Positions 56,465 to 64,000 of a DNA stretch of 64,000 nucleotides are shown piece by piece. The notes beneath the pieces are model-generated. The model worked only from the letters and a program-made list of their open reading frames with translations. It searched no databases and was not told the DNA's origin. Both the position numbers and the translations under genes were made by a program. This DNA comes from JARRLC01 sp050290865 (GTDB lineage: Bacteria; Pseudomonadota; Alphaproteobacteria; Rhizobiales; Rhodomicrobiaceae): contig JBNKIW010000015.1 in the NCBI GenBank assembly GCA_050290865.1, forward strand, positions 22,999 through 86,998. The letters run 5' to 3'. Every line of letters begins with the position of its first letter. Within the stretch, counting starts at the first letter, position 1.

Positions 56465-57273
56465 AAGGGATGTTAGCCGGAACCTGCGGGGACGCAGCGG
56501 GCGCAGTCGATACGCCTCTCGAAGCGGCGTGGTATCCGTCGCCGAACTTCGAGCCGCGCCGCAAGGGAGTGACGCCGACCATCCTTCTCCTGCACTACAC
56601 CGGGCTTGAGACCGCCGAGCGCGCGATGCTCTGGCTGTGCACGGCAGAGTCGCGTGTCTCCTGCCACTACCTGATCGATGAGGCGGGGCTCATCATCCAG
56701 ATGGTGCGCGAGGAATTCCGCGCCTGGCACGCGGGCCGGGCTGTGTGGGATGGCGAGACTGACGTCAATTCGGCCTCCATCGGGATCGAGATCCACAATC
56801 CCGGCCACAGCGCGGGTTATCCGGATTTCCCCGAGGCGCAGATGCAGGCCGTCGAAGCGCTCTCACGCGACATCGTCGCGCGTCACGGCATTGCCGCGCG
56901 GCGGGTGGTCGGCCATTCCGACGTCGCCCCGATGCGCAAGCGCGATCCCGGCGAGAAGCTCGACTGGGCGCGGCTGGCACGTGCGGGTGTCGGGCATTGG
57001 GTGGAGCCTGCGCCGGTCGAGGGAGACACAGGGCTGGGGCTGGACGATTGCGGCGATGAGGTTGCGAGGCTGCGCACGCTGCTCGCTCAATACGGCTACG
57101 GCGTTACCGTCGGCGGAACGTTTGACTCCGAGACGCAGGCGGCCGTCATCGCCATGCAGCGGCATTTCCGGCCAGCACTGGTGAATGGCCGGGCCGACCG
57201 CTCGACCATCCGCACGCTGGAGCGCCTGATCGCCACATCCGGCGAATGGTCCTGCCGCCCGGCGTCTGTTTGA
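56461..57273 (+). CDS. N-acetylmuramoyl-L-alanine amidase (amidase_2 with C-terminal PG-binding domain)
   Basis: A 270-residue zinc amidase that releases peptides from muramic acid, most like AmpD/AmiD. The amidase_2 domain has ILLLHYTG (first His ligand) near residue 40, ESRVSCHYLIDEAG, FRAWHAG, ASIGIEIHNPG and VVGHSDVAPMRKRDPGEKLDW (second His and the catalytic region) near 160. A PG_binding_1 domain follows from about residue 200 (LRTLLAQYGYGVTVGGTFD). No signal peptide, which fits a cytoplasmic AmpD-type recycling enzyme. TTG 56461 is chosen because AAGGAG lies about eight bases upstream and it couples to djlA. Confidence 0.9.
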   Translation: MKGMLAGTCGDAAGAVDTPLEAAWYPSPNFEPRRKGVTPTILLLHYTGLETAERAMLWLCTAESRVSCHYLIDEAGLIIQMVREEFRAWHAGRAVWDGETDVNSASIGIEIHNPGHSAGYPDFPEAQMQAVEALSRDIVARHGIAARRVVGHSDVAPMRKRDPGEKLDWARLARAGVGHWVEPAPVEGDTGLGLDDCGDEVARLRTLLAQYGYGVTVGGTFDSETQAAVIAMQRHFRPALVNGRADRSTIRTLERLIATSGEWSCRPASV

Positions 57274-57507
57274 AGCCAGCGGCTCGGCTTTTCGCGAAGA
57301 CAATCCCTTCCTGGCGTCACTGAGATCGGCCTCGAACGGGTGGCCCCTGAGAAGGTTCCGCTGCCCGCTATTCAGCCATTTTTCACCATCCCGCCCCATG
57401 GTGTGACGCGAGGCCGCCGCGCCTGCTGCTCCGCGCTTGGCAAGGGGCGCTGGCAGCGGCTATAGCTAACTGCAGCGCGATTCGGCGCGAATCTGTTCGC
57501 TGGCGAT

Positions 57508-57975
57508 ATGGTGGATCTTCTCAAACTCATAGCCCTGGACCAGCCGGACCTGGACGTCATCTCGGCGCATGTCCAGGACGCCGTCATGCGGCTGGGTGAC
57601 ATGGCCTTTCTGCCGCAGGACCGCCGGTTCGCCATCGTGCTCAACCGTTTCGACTGGCTTGGCTCCGAGGCAGCGCGAAATGCCGCCACAGGGCGCTACG
57701 AGCGCCGTCGGTCGGCTCTGCGTTTCGAGAGGGTTGACCGAGCACAGTTTCATGGCTTTAACCTGGGAAATCCGGAGCTGACGCTGGAGCTTCTGGCGCT
57801 GAGATTCGAGGCGGACAACCCGCCGGGCGGTTTTGTTACGCTTGTGTTCGCCGGCGACGCGGCGATCCGGCTCGACGTCGAATGCATCGAGGCGGAATTG
57901 CGCGATCTCGGGCCGGTGTGGCGCGCGCAGCGCAAGCCGGAGCATCCCGGCGGCGACGAAACGGCTTCCGCTTGA
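57508..57975 (+). CDS. DUF2948 family protein
   Basis: A 155-residue soluble protein of DUF2948, recognisable by LLKLIALDQPDLDVISAHVQDAVM at the start, RRFAIVLNRFDWL, RRRSALRFERV and FAGDAAIRLDVECIEAELRDLGPVW. It is nearly always linked to hisD in Hyphomicrobiales (often with murA upstream, absent here). Function unknown. It precedes hisD by 49 bases. Confidence 0.9.
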   Translation: MVDLLKLIALDQPDLDVISAHVQDAVMRLGDMAFLPQDRRFAIVLNRFDWLGSEAARNAATGRYERRRSALRFERVDRAQFHGFNLGNPELTLELLALRFEADNPPGGFVTLVFAGDAAIRLDVECIEAELRDLGPVWRAQRKPEHPGGDETASA

Positions 57976-58024
57976 GCCACCGGCGGGCTTATGATTTTCG
58001 GCATTCGCAGCGAGTAACCCCGCA

Positions 58025-59371
58025 ATGGCAATCAGACTGCACAGCAAGAACCCGCAATTCGAGGCGGATTTCGCCGCTCTCCTGGCTGCCAAGCGTGAGC
58101 AGGCCGAGGATGTGGACGCCGCCGTTCGCGACATCATCAGCGCGGTGCGCGAGCGGGGCGACGCCGCCGTCATCGAGTATACCAGCCGCTTCGACCGCCT
58201 CGACCTGACACCGGACCGGCTTCGCATGAGCGCGGCCGATATCGAAAGCGTGATGAGCCGCGCGAGTGCGGCGGATTTCAAGGCGCTGACCTTTGCGCGC
58301 GACCGCATCGAGGCGCATCACCGCCGCCAGTTGCCCTCGAACGACCGCTACACCGATGCTGCCGGGGTGGAATTGGGTTCTCGCTGGACGGCGGTCGAGG
58401 CGGTGGGGTTGTACGTACCGGGCGGCCTTGCGTCCTATCCGTCCTCCGTGCTGATGAATGCGATCCCCGCCAGGGTCGCCGGCGTGCCGCGCCTCGCCAT
58501 GACGGTGCCGGCGCCGCGCGGTGAGATCAATCCGCTGGTGGTCGCGGCAGCGCATCTCGCGGGCGTGGACGAAGTCTACACCATTGGCGGCGCGCAGGCC
58601 GTGGCGGCGCTCGCCTATGGCACCGGCAGCATCCGGCCGGTGGCCAAGATCGTCGGTCCTGGGAATGCCTATGTCGCCGCCGCCAAGCGGCAGGTGTTCG
58701 GTACGGTCGGCATCGACATGATCGCCGGGCCGTCCGAGGTGCTGATCGTCGCCGACGGCAACAACGATCCGCAATGGATCGCCGCCGATCTGCTGGCCCA
58801 GGCCGAGCATGACCGCGCCGCGCAGTCCATCCTCATCACCACCGACGTCCTGTTCGCGGACAGGGTCGAGGCGGCGGTCGCGGCGCAGCTTGGACGGCTG
58901 CCGCGGACGGAGGTGGCGAGCGAGAGCTGGCGCGAATTCGGCGCCATTATCATCGTGGAAGATCTCCGCGAGGTGCCGCCGCTCGTGGATCGCGTCGCGC
59001 CCGAGCATCTGGAACTGGCCATCGGGGGGGCGGGCGCCGAGGCGCTGATGGCCGAAATTCGCAATGCTGGGGCGATTTTCCTTGGCGCCTGGACGCCTGA
59101 GGCTATTGGCGATTACGTGTCGGGTTCGAACCACGTCCTGCCGACGGCCCGCTCCGCGCGATTCTCGTCGGGTCTCGGTGTGCTCGATTTCATGAAGCGC
59201 ACGTCCATCCTGCGGCTCACCGAGAAGAGCCTCGCCGCCCTCGGCCCCGCCGCGATGACGCTCGCCGCCGCGGAGGGACTTGACGCTCACCGCCAGTCGG
59301 TCGCCATTCGCCTCGGCATTGGTGAGGCCGATGAGCGCGCGGCTGAAGCCGAAAAGAACAAAGTGCCGTGA
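58025..59371 (+). CDS. hisD: Histidinol dehydrogenase
   Basis: HisD catalyses the last two oxidations to L-histidine. The 448-residue protein has VGLYVPGGLASYPSSVLMNAIPA near residue 129, the VGPGNAYVAAAKRQVFG block near 217, DMIAGPSEVLIVAD near 236, AQAEHDRAAQSILIT with zinc-binding Gln/His near 265, and SGSNHVLPTARSARFSSGLGVLDF near 366. All zinc and substrate residues are in place. Its stop overlaps the nadD start (GTGA). This hisD is far from the hisB-hisF block, as is usual in rhizobia. Confidence 0.97.
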   Translation: MAIRLHSKNPQFEADFAALLAAKREQAEDVDAAVRDIISAVRERGDAAVIEYTSRFDRLDLTPDRLRMSAADIESVMSRASAADFKALTFARDRIEAHHRRQLPSNDRYTDAAGVELGSRWTAVEAVGLYVPGGLASYPSSVLMNAIPARVAGVPRLAMTVPAPRGEINPLVVAAAHLAGVDEVYTIGGAQAVAALAYGTGSIRPVAKIVGPGNAYVAAAKRQVFGTVGIDMIAGPSEVLIVADGNNDPQWIAADLLAQAEHDRAAQSILITTDVLFADRVEAAVAAQLGRLPRTEVASESWREFGAIIIVEDLREVPPLVDRVAPEHLELAIGGAGAEALMAEIRNAGAIFLGAWTPEAIGDYVSGSNHVLPTARSARFSSGLGVLDFMKRTSILRLTEKSLAALGPAAMTLAAAEGLDAHRQSVAIRLGIGEADERAAEAEKNKVP

Positions 59372-60054
59372 GGACGAGCGGCGGAGCAGGGCAGGGGGGC
59401 GAGCGCAATGCCTTCCGTGTGCCCCTCGCTTTCCCGGGGATGCGTATCGGTCTTCTGGGCGGCTCCTTCAACCCCGCGCATGAAGGGCATCTGCATATCA
59501 GCCGCGTGGCGCTGGAGCGTCTCGGTCTGCATGCCGTGTGGTGGCTGGTGACGCCGGGTAATCCGCTCAAGAACGCCGGGGCTCTGAAGACCTTGCCGCA
59601 GCGTCTTGCTTCGGCTCAGGCCATGGCCCGGCATCCGCGGATCAAGGTCACGGCGTGCGAAGCCGGGCTCGGCTCGCGGTATACGGCCGATACGCTGGTG
59701 CTCCTGACGCGGCGCTTTCCCGCCGTGCATTTCGTCTGGATCATGGGCGGGGACAACCTCGCGCAATTCCACCGCTGGCGAAACTGGCGGAGGATTTTTG
59801 CCAGCATGCCGGTGCTCGTCATGGATCGTCCCCTCGCGCGCTTCCCCGCCATGGGCTCGCCCGCGGGCCGAGCTTTCGCCCGCGCCCGCGTCGCGGAAGA
59901 GGCCGCGGCCACGCTGCCTCTCCGGCGGCCGCCCGCGTGGATTTATGCAGGCCTGCCGCTGTCACCGTTGTCATCCACTGCGATCCGGGCGGGCCTCCGA
60001 CCGCGACCGCGCTACGCGTCGTCGGCTCGACCAACCCTGAGCGCACGGTCGTGA
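59368..60054 (+). CDS. nadD: NadD, nicotinate-nucleotide adenylyltransferase
   Basis: NadD adenylylates nicotinate mononucleotide in NAD synthesis. The 228-residue protein has MRIGLLGGSFNPAHEGHLHIS with the HxGH nucleotidyl-transferase motif, WWLVTPGNPLK, VWIMGGDNLAQFHRW near 125-140 and the PLSSTAIRA end motif near 205. About 18 residues after that motif (RPRPRYASSARP) look unlike the family, and the next expected genes (rsfS, rlmH) are missing, so a recombination junction may lie just after base 59990. GTG 59368 overlaps the hisD stop; ATG 59440 is an alternative with no site. Confidence 0.93.
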   Translation: MRTSGGAGQGGERNAFRVPLAFPGMRIGLLGGSFNPAHEGHLHISRVALERLGLHAVWWLVTPGNPLKNAGALKTLPQRLASAQAMARHPRIKVTACEAGLGSRYTADTLVLLTRRFPAVHFVWIMGGDNLAQFHRWRNWRRIFASMPVLVMDRPLARFPAMGSPAGRAFARARVAEEAAATLPLRRPPAWIYAGLPLSPLSSTAIRAGLRPRPRYASSARPTLSARS

Positions 60055-60283
60055 TCGGGCCAAAGCGCTCCACGGAAAGCCAGTGTTCTGGCGACACTGT
60101 GACAGGGTTCCCCCCGTTCTCGATGACGGGATTTGTTACAGGCATCAGGTTGAGCGAAATAAGCATGAGCCACTTCCTGGCTCTCTTCCCAGAACGTTTC
60201 TACGAGGTTACAAGAGTTTCTTGGATTAAGCGCTTGAAAAGAAGTGGATTCATCTGATGTAGTGCCGTATCATACCTTTCTTA
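60055..60283. other. Junction between nadD and the IS element
   Basis: 229 bases of mixed composition, falling in GC content from left to right. No gene, tRNA or repeat recognised. Confidence 0.4.
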
Positions 60284-61081
60284 GTGTCCGTTCGAAGACA
60301 TCTTCGATCACGGGAACCCCTTATAATTCAAGACAGGCGACGTGATTCGAGGGTGCGTCGCCGATGTGGACAAACAAGAATCGGGCTCTGTACGACCGCG
60401 GCAAACTTCGCTATCCGAGCGATCTGGCCGACGAAGAATGGGCATTGATCGCCCCCCCCCTGATCCCGTCTGTAAAGCGTGGCGGCGGCAAGCGTACTAT
60501 CATCCTGCTGGAGGTGATCAATGGCCTGATGTATGTGCTCTCCACGGGCCCTTAATGGCGGGTCATGTCCAAAACCTGCCACCGCGCAGCACGGTTCACG
60601 GCTATTTTGACCTTCGGAACTGGAACGGTACCCTGGACCGCATTCACCACATCTTGTACATAGAAGGCTGCGAATTGGGGGGGTGAGGCCAGCCCAACGG
60701 CGGGGATCGTAGGTAGTTAGAGAATGAAAAGCGGTGAAAAAAGGGGGGGGGTAATTGACTGGCATAGTTATGATGCCGGTAAGAAGATCAAGGGAAGAGG
60801 CGTCATGTCCTCGTCGATACGCAAGGCCTGCTGATGCACGCCGTCGTTGATGCCGCCGATTTTCAGGATCGCGATGGCGTCGCTGTTTGGTTCGTGTCCG
60901 TTTCTGCTCAAGCTCTGCGCCGACGGTGGCTGTCAGGGGCCGCAGTTCAAAGCGGCACGCAGCTGCGTCGCGAGGCGCGTGAATGTGGCGATCGTCAAGC
61001 GCGCGCATTTCTACGCTGGGTCTCGATCCGCCTTATGCTGAGGAAGCTTTGCAGGACAGCGAAATGATGCCGGACGGACTC
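60284..61081 (+). mobile_element. Decayed IS5-family insertion sequence
   Basis: About 0.8 kb. Ends are imperfect inverted repeats: left GTGTCCGTTCG at 60284 and, reversed, right GAGTCCGTCCGG from 61081. Both are flanked by TTA (60281-60283 and 61082-61084), the TNA duplication seen in parts of the IS5 family. Inside is a transposase broken by several frameshifts. Confidence 0.75.
60364..61066 (+). pseudogene. IS5-family transposase, multiply frameshifted
   Basis: Conserved IS5-type transposase blocks appear in order but in different frames: YPSDLADEEWALIAP then a stop at 60555; PRSTVHGYFDLRNWNGTLDRIHH in the next frame to about 60685; DWHSYDAGKKIKGR and RHVLVDTQGLLMHAVVDAAD near 60757-60845; then FLLKLCADGGCQGPQF and finally SIRLMLRKLC near 61025-61055. 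At least four frame changes and poly-G runs (60455, 60748) mean it is inactive. The conserved DDE region is present but split. Confidence 0.85.
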
Positions 61082-61135
61082 TTAATGCCAATGCCGACCC
61101 CTAAGCAATACTAACTATTTCCAAGAGGAGTCAAA

Positions 61136-62866
61136 ATGAAAAGTGGTAATGCCGCGCCTCATGGTGTTATGTTCAATGCCTATCCTGATAGCATTGGATA
61201 TAAGCTTTCCGATTCCCTTTCGTTACTCAAGCGTTCCGAACTGCAGGATGTGTTTTCACTGTTTTATATATTACCGACGTTTTTCAATAGCGATCTCGAC
61301 CGGGGGTTCTCGGTGATCGACTACAATCTCAATGAAGAACTGGTATCTACTAGTGATGTAGACGAACTGAACAAGCTCGGAATTCAGCTAAAGTTTGATT
61401 TGGTTTTGAATCATCTCTCCGTAGGTTCCCCCCAATTTCAGGATCTCGTGCGCAACGGCGACCAATCACCCTACAAGGATTTCTTTATTGACTGGAACGA
61501 GTTCTGGCGCGCAAAAGGGGAAATGTCCGACGAAGGTTACATCATCCCGGATGATGAATACCTAAATAAACTGTTTATGAGGAAACCGGGATTGCCGATC
61601 CTCATGATCAGATTCCCGGACGGAAGCGAGCGGCCATATTGGAACACCTTCTACCAGGAAATAAGCTACCCCGAACTCACCACGGCGGACCTGTCGTCGC
61701 TGGAGGGGATTTCCGCGTCGCAGGCGCAACAAATCGTCGATTTGGTTAACACCGCTATTCATAATAAAGAGAAACCCAGCGACATTGAGTTTGGCGACTT
61801 ATCATCCTTCAGATCCGAAGTTATTTCTCTCGTTGAAGCGCGTCGGAAGTATCTTGGACAGATGGACTTGAATGCAGCTTCGGAACGCGTTTGGGAATTC
61901 TATGACGCAACCTTGAAAAAACTGAGCGGATACGGCGCCAAGCTCGTCCGTCTCGATGCCTTCGCCTATCTTCATAAACAACCTGGCGAAACGAACTTCT
62001 TTAACAAACCCGGGACCTGGGAATATCTGGCTCGCATCAAAGGTTCTGCAGACAAATACGGGTTGGTTCTGCTGCCGGAAATACATTCCGAATACGGAAA
62101 AAAGCTCCATAACGAGGTCTCCGAGGCGGGGTACCCCATATACGATTTCTTCTTCCCCGGACTGGTGATCGATGCGCTGGACCGCGGTACTTCCAGGCAC
62201 CTTCTCCGGTGGATCGATGAGATCCAGTCGAAGAACATTGAGACCATCAATATGCTCGGATGTCATGACGGCATCCCGGTACTTGATCTCAAGGGTGACG
62301 AAGCAGGGGAGCACGAATTGATAAGCCGCCAGGAAATCGATGCGATGGTGGATCGGATTCTGGAGCGAGGTGGTCGGGTCAAGAATCTGTTTGGCCCTGA
62401 TGGGAAGAAAATCGCCTATTACCAGGTGAATTCGACGTTTTTTAGTGCTCTGGGTGAGGATGAACGAAAGCTGCTGCTCGCCCGTGCCATCCAGATGTTT
62501 ATGCCGGGGATCCCTCAGGTCTGGTATCTGGACTTGTTCGCCGGGACCAACGATTACGCTGCGGCGGATAGAGGGGGAACCGGGGGACACAAAGAGATTA
62601 ACCGCACTACTCTTTATCAGGATGATATAGAACGTGGGCTTAAACGCAGTATTGTTCTGGATCAGTTAAAGATAATGCGGCTTCGTAACAACCTTCCAGC
62701 CTTTGGCGGAAGGTTGGAAGTTGGTAAGACGGAAGATCACCGTCTCAACCTCCGATGGAAGAACGGGAGCTCCGTAGCTGCATTGGATGCCGACTTGAAG
62801 TCGCAGTGTTTCAATATTACCTACAATGACGACGGCGGCACTGAACATACTCTGAACTATGCCTAA
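61136..62866 (+). CDS. GH13 subfamily 18 glycoside phosphorylase (sucrose phosphorylase-like)
   Basis: A 576-residue GH13_18 enzyme: these phosphorylases split sucrose, sucrose 6-phosphate, glucosylglycerol or glucosylglycerate with phosphate. Region I KFDLVLNHLS, region II LVRLDAFAY (nucleophile Asp274), region III LLPEIHSEYG (acid/base Glu315), region IV LGCHDGIPVLD (Asp378), then YYQVNSTFFSALG and FMPGIPQVWYLDLFAG as in sucrose phosphorylases. No signal peptide, so intracellular. Which sugar it takes cannot be told by eye. Composition is much more AT-rich than the flanking chromosome, and it follows a decayed IS by 54 bases, so it is probably acquired. Linked to the HAD phosphatase 24 bases downstream. 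Confidence 0.88.
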   Translation: MKSGNAAPHGVMFNAYPDSIGYKLSDSLSLLKRSELQDVFSLFYILPTFFNSDLDRGFSVIDYNLNEELVSTSDVDELNKLGIQLKFDLVLNHLSVGSPQFQDLVRNGDQSPYKDFFIDWNEFWRAKGEMSDEGYIIPDDEYLNKLFMRKPGLPILMIRFPDGSERPYWNTFYQEISYPELTTADLSSLEGISASQAQQIVDLVNTAIHNKEKPSDIEFGDLSSFRSEVISLVEARRKYLGQMDLNAASERVWEFYDATLKKLSGYGAKLVRLDAFAYLHKQPGETNFFNKPGTWEYLARIKGSADKYGLVLLPEIHSEYGKKLHNEVSEAGYPIYDFFFPGLVIDALDRGTSRHLLRWIDEIQSKNIETINMLGCHDGIPVLDLKGDEAGEHELISRQEIDAMVDRILERGGRVKNLFGPDGKKIAYYQVNSTFFSALGEDERKLLLARAIQMFMPGIPQVWYLDLFAGTNDYAAADRGGTGGHKEINRTTLYQDDIERGLKRSIVLDQLKIMRLRNNLPAFGGRLEVGKTEDHRLNLRWKNGSSVAALDADLKSQCFNITYNDDGGTEHTLNYA

Positions 62867-62890
62867 TTCCTCGGCCAAGGAGAGAACGTC

Positions 62891-63697
62891 ATGAGAATTC
62901 TAGCTACAGACCTGGATCGCACACTGCTTCCAAACGGCCATTGGCCTGCGGATCCTGACGCGATAGCGATGTTCAATGAATTGACGCGTCAAAACGATAC
63001 CTTGGTCGTTTATGTGACAGGACGCAATTTGGATTTGACAGAAGAGGCTATCGCTGAATATGGCGTTCGGTATCCAGATATCCTCTGCGGTGACGTCGGT
63101 ACGACTATTCGAAAATACCAGAACGGTTCCTGGTCGTTCGATGATGGGTGGTCGACTCATATCGAGCGCTCGAGTCCACGATGGGATGCCAGCTCGATCC
63201 GCGGCGCCGTTGCTGATATTGCTGGATTGCGGGAGCAAGAGCGGCAACACTTGAACGCTTTCAAGCAGAGTTACTACGTCGATCACGAGAAAAAGGACGA
63301 TATCCTGAAGGCAGTTGACGATCGAATTAACGGTAACTTCGACGAGGTTGCCGTTTACAGTTACGATTCCCAGAACGGAAAAGGGTTGCTGGACTTTCTT
63401 CCTCAAAGCGCTACTAAATTGACTGCGCTGGAATATGTTGCGCAGGAATTCCATGCGGATCGCAGGGAAGTCGTTTTCTGCGGTGATAGTGGCAATGACA
63501 TCTTCCCGCTAACTGCCGGTTTCGCCGGAGTATTGGTCAAGAACGCCGATGAACAACTTGTATCCAACGTCGAAAAGGCGCAACGGGGGAACCCGCACTT
63601 GGAAGTGTACTTTGCAAAGGGGGGGGTTAGAGGATTGAGTGGATACTATACCAGTGGAGTAATTGAAGGTGCTTATTACTATGGGGTTTTTAAATAA
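62891..63697 (+). CDS. HAD-IIB hydrolase, sucrose-phosphate phosphatase-like
   Basis: A 268-residue HAD phosphatase of the IIB (Cof/SPP) type. Motif I DLDRTLLP (Asp7 nucleophile, Asp9), motif II VTGRN, the IIB cap about 80-180, motif III Lys in ATKLTALEYV and motif IV FCGDSGNDIF. The sequence resembles sucrose-6F-phosphate and related compatible-solute phosphatases. Paired with the GH13_18 gene, it suggests turnover of a phosphorylated glucoside. An AAGGAGAG site precedes the ATG. AT-rich like its partner. Confidence 0.85.
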   Translation: MRILATDLDRTLLPNGHWPADPDAIAMFNELTRQNDTLVVYVTGRNLDLTEEAIAEYGVRYPDILCGDVGTTIRKYQNGSWSFDDGWSTHIERSSPRWDASSIRGAVADIAGLREQERQHLNAFKQSYYVDHEKKDDILKAVDDRINGNFDEVAVYSYDSQNGKGLLDFLPQSATKLTALEYVAQEFHADRREVVFCGDSGNDIFPLTAGFAGVLVKNADEQLVSNVEKAQRGNPHLEVYFAKGGVRGLSGYYTSGVIEGAYYYGVFK

Positions 63698-63838
63698 TAA
63701 CTGCGGCCATGTCTGAGAAGCGCGTAGCAACCTACCCCGGATATCTCACCAGACGTTACTCAACGATGCTCAGTGGTTTGGCGGTCCGGCTACGGCTTTT
63801 TGTGGGCACTCAGCGGACGACCCCGCCCGTTGCCTCAA

Positions 63839-64000
63839 ATGATGGCTTGGGCAGGTTCGGCGATGTATCCTCTGTTGTTGGTGTTGGGGTGGTGTGTCCG
63901 GCGGTCTCAGGCCGCCACGTTTAGTGCCAGTGATCTTCTCCGGCTGACGCTGGCTTATTGCCTCGGCTCGATGGGATTGCGGCTGACTGCAGCTTGGGCC
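63839..64000 (+). CDS. Probable transposase, N-terminal fragment (continues past window edge)
   Basis: An open frame from ATG 63839 to the window end, with the recognisable transposase segment ASDLLRLTLAYCLGSMGLRLTAAWA, typical of IS4/IS5-like transposases near their N-termini. The upstream 15 residues are less typical and the true start may lie elsewhere. The rest is outside the window, so the family and integrity cannot be told. Confidence 0.45.
   Translation, partial: MMAWAGSAMYPLLLVLGWCVRRSQAATFSASDLLRLTLAYCLGSMGLRLTAAWA

Overview
The window is a piece of an alphaproteobacterial chromosome, most likely from the order Hyphomicrobiales (Rhizobiales). The evidence is gene order and gene type: lpxD-fabZ-lpxA-lpxI-lpxB with LpxI instead of LpxH, a short HPr kinase behind chvI-chvG followed by EIIA-Man, HPr and ahcY, hisB-DUF2628-hisH-hisA-hisF, and DUF2948-hisD-nadD. 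Base composition is GC-rich up to about 60 kb and visibly more AT-rich after that. I cannot name the genus.

Layout. 1-6.8 kb: outer-membrane and lipid A genes (bamA end, lpxD, fabZ, lpxA, lpxI, lpxB), interrupted by a minus-strand secreted SnoaL-like gene. 7-9 kb: molybdenum cofactor genes (mobB, moeA). 9.2-11.1 kb: an OpgC-type membrane acyltransferase and a degenerate SGNH hydrolase. 11.3-14.8 kb: Sec translocase accessory genes (yajC, secD, secF) and a Mth938-like gene. 14.8-18.5 kb: icd (minus), a TrmJ-like methyltransferase, a secreted unknown, and rpsD. 18.7-22.6 kb: a solute-binding lipoprotein and a large hybrid histidine kinase with its own PhnD-like sensor domain. 22.6-23.7 kb: two minus-strand unknowns. 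24.1-28.7 kb: a histidine block (hisB, DUF2628, hisH, hisA, arginase-like, hisF) with an antisense Cas2-fold gene inside it. 28.9-30.9 kb: two unknown membrane proteins. 31-34.4 kb, minus: a dihaem peroxidase and a large pentapeptide-repeat membrane protein. 34.8-38.2 kb: a gamma-glutamylcyclotransferase-like gene and ppdK.

38.6-43.2 kb is a regulatory block: ChvI/ChvG two-component system, HPr kinase, EIIA and HPr of a transport-less PTS, and a UspA protein. 43.5-45.7 kb holds ahcY and, convergent, pssA. 46.4-50.7 kb holds dnaK, dnaJ and pyrF. 51.1-54.8 kb holds two paralogous MHS-type transporters. 54.8-57.3 kb has an unknown membrane protein, a DjlA-like cochaperone and an N-acetylmuramoyl-L-alanine amidase. 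57.5-60.05 kb holds DUF2948, hisD and nadD.

After nadD the expected rhizobial order (rsfS, rlmH) is lost. In its place are a decayed IS5-family element with recognisable ends, a two-gene cassette of AT-rich sequence (a GH13_18 sucrose-phosphorylase-like enzyme and a HAD phosphatase), and the start of what looks like another transposase running off the right edge. This looks like a horizontally acquired carbohydrate islet.

I see no rRNA, tRNA, CRISPR array or prophage. The observations I would follow first are the sugar-phosphorylase islet, the orphan Cas2/VapD-fold gene overlapping hisH, the solute-binding-protein/hybrid-kinase pair without a transporter, the arginase-like gene inside the his operon, and the SGNH protein that has lost its Asp/His pair.
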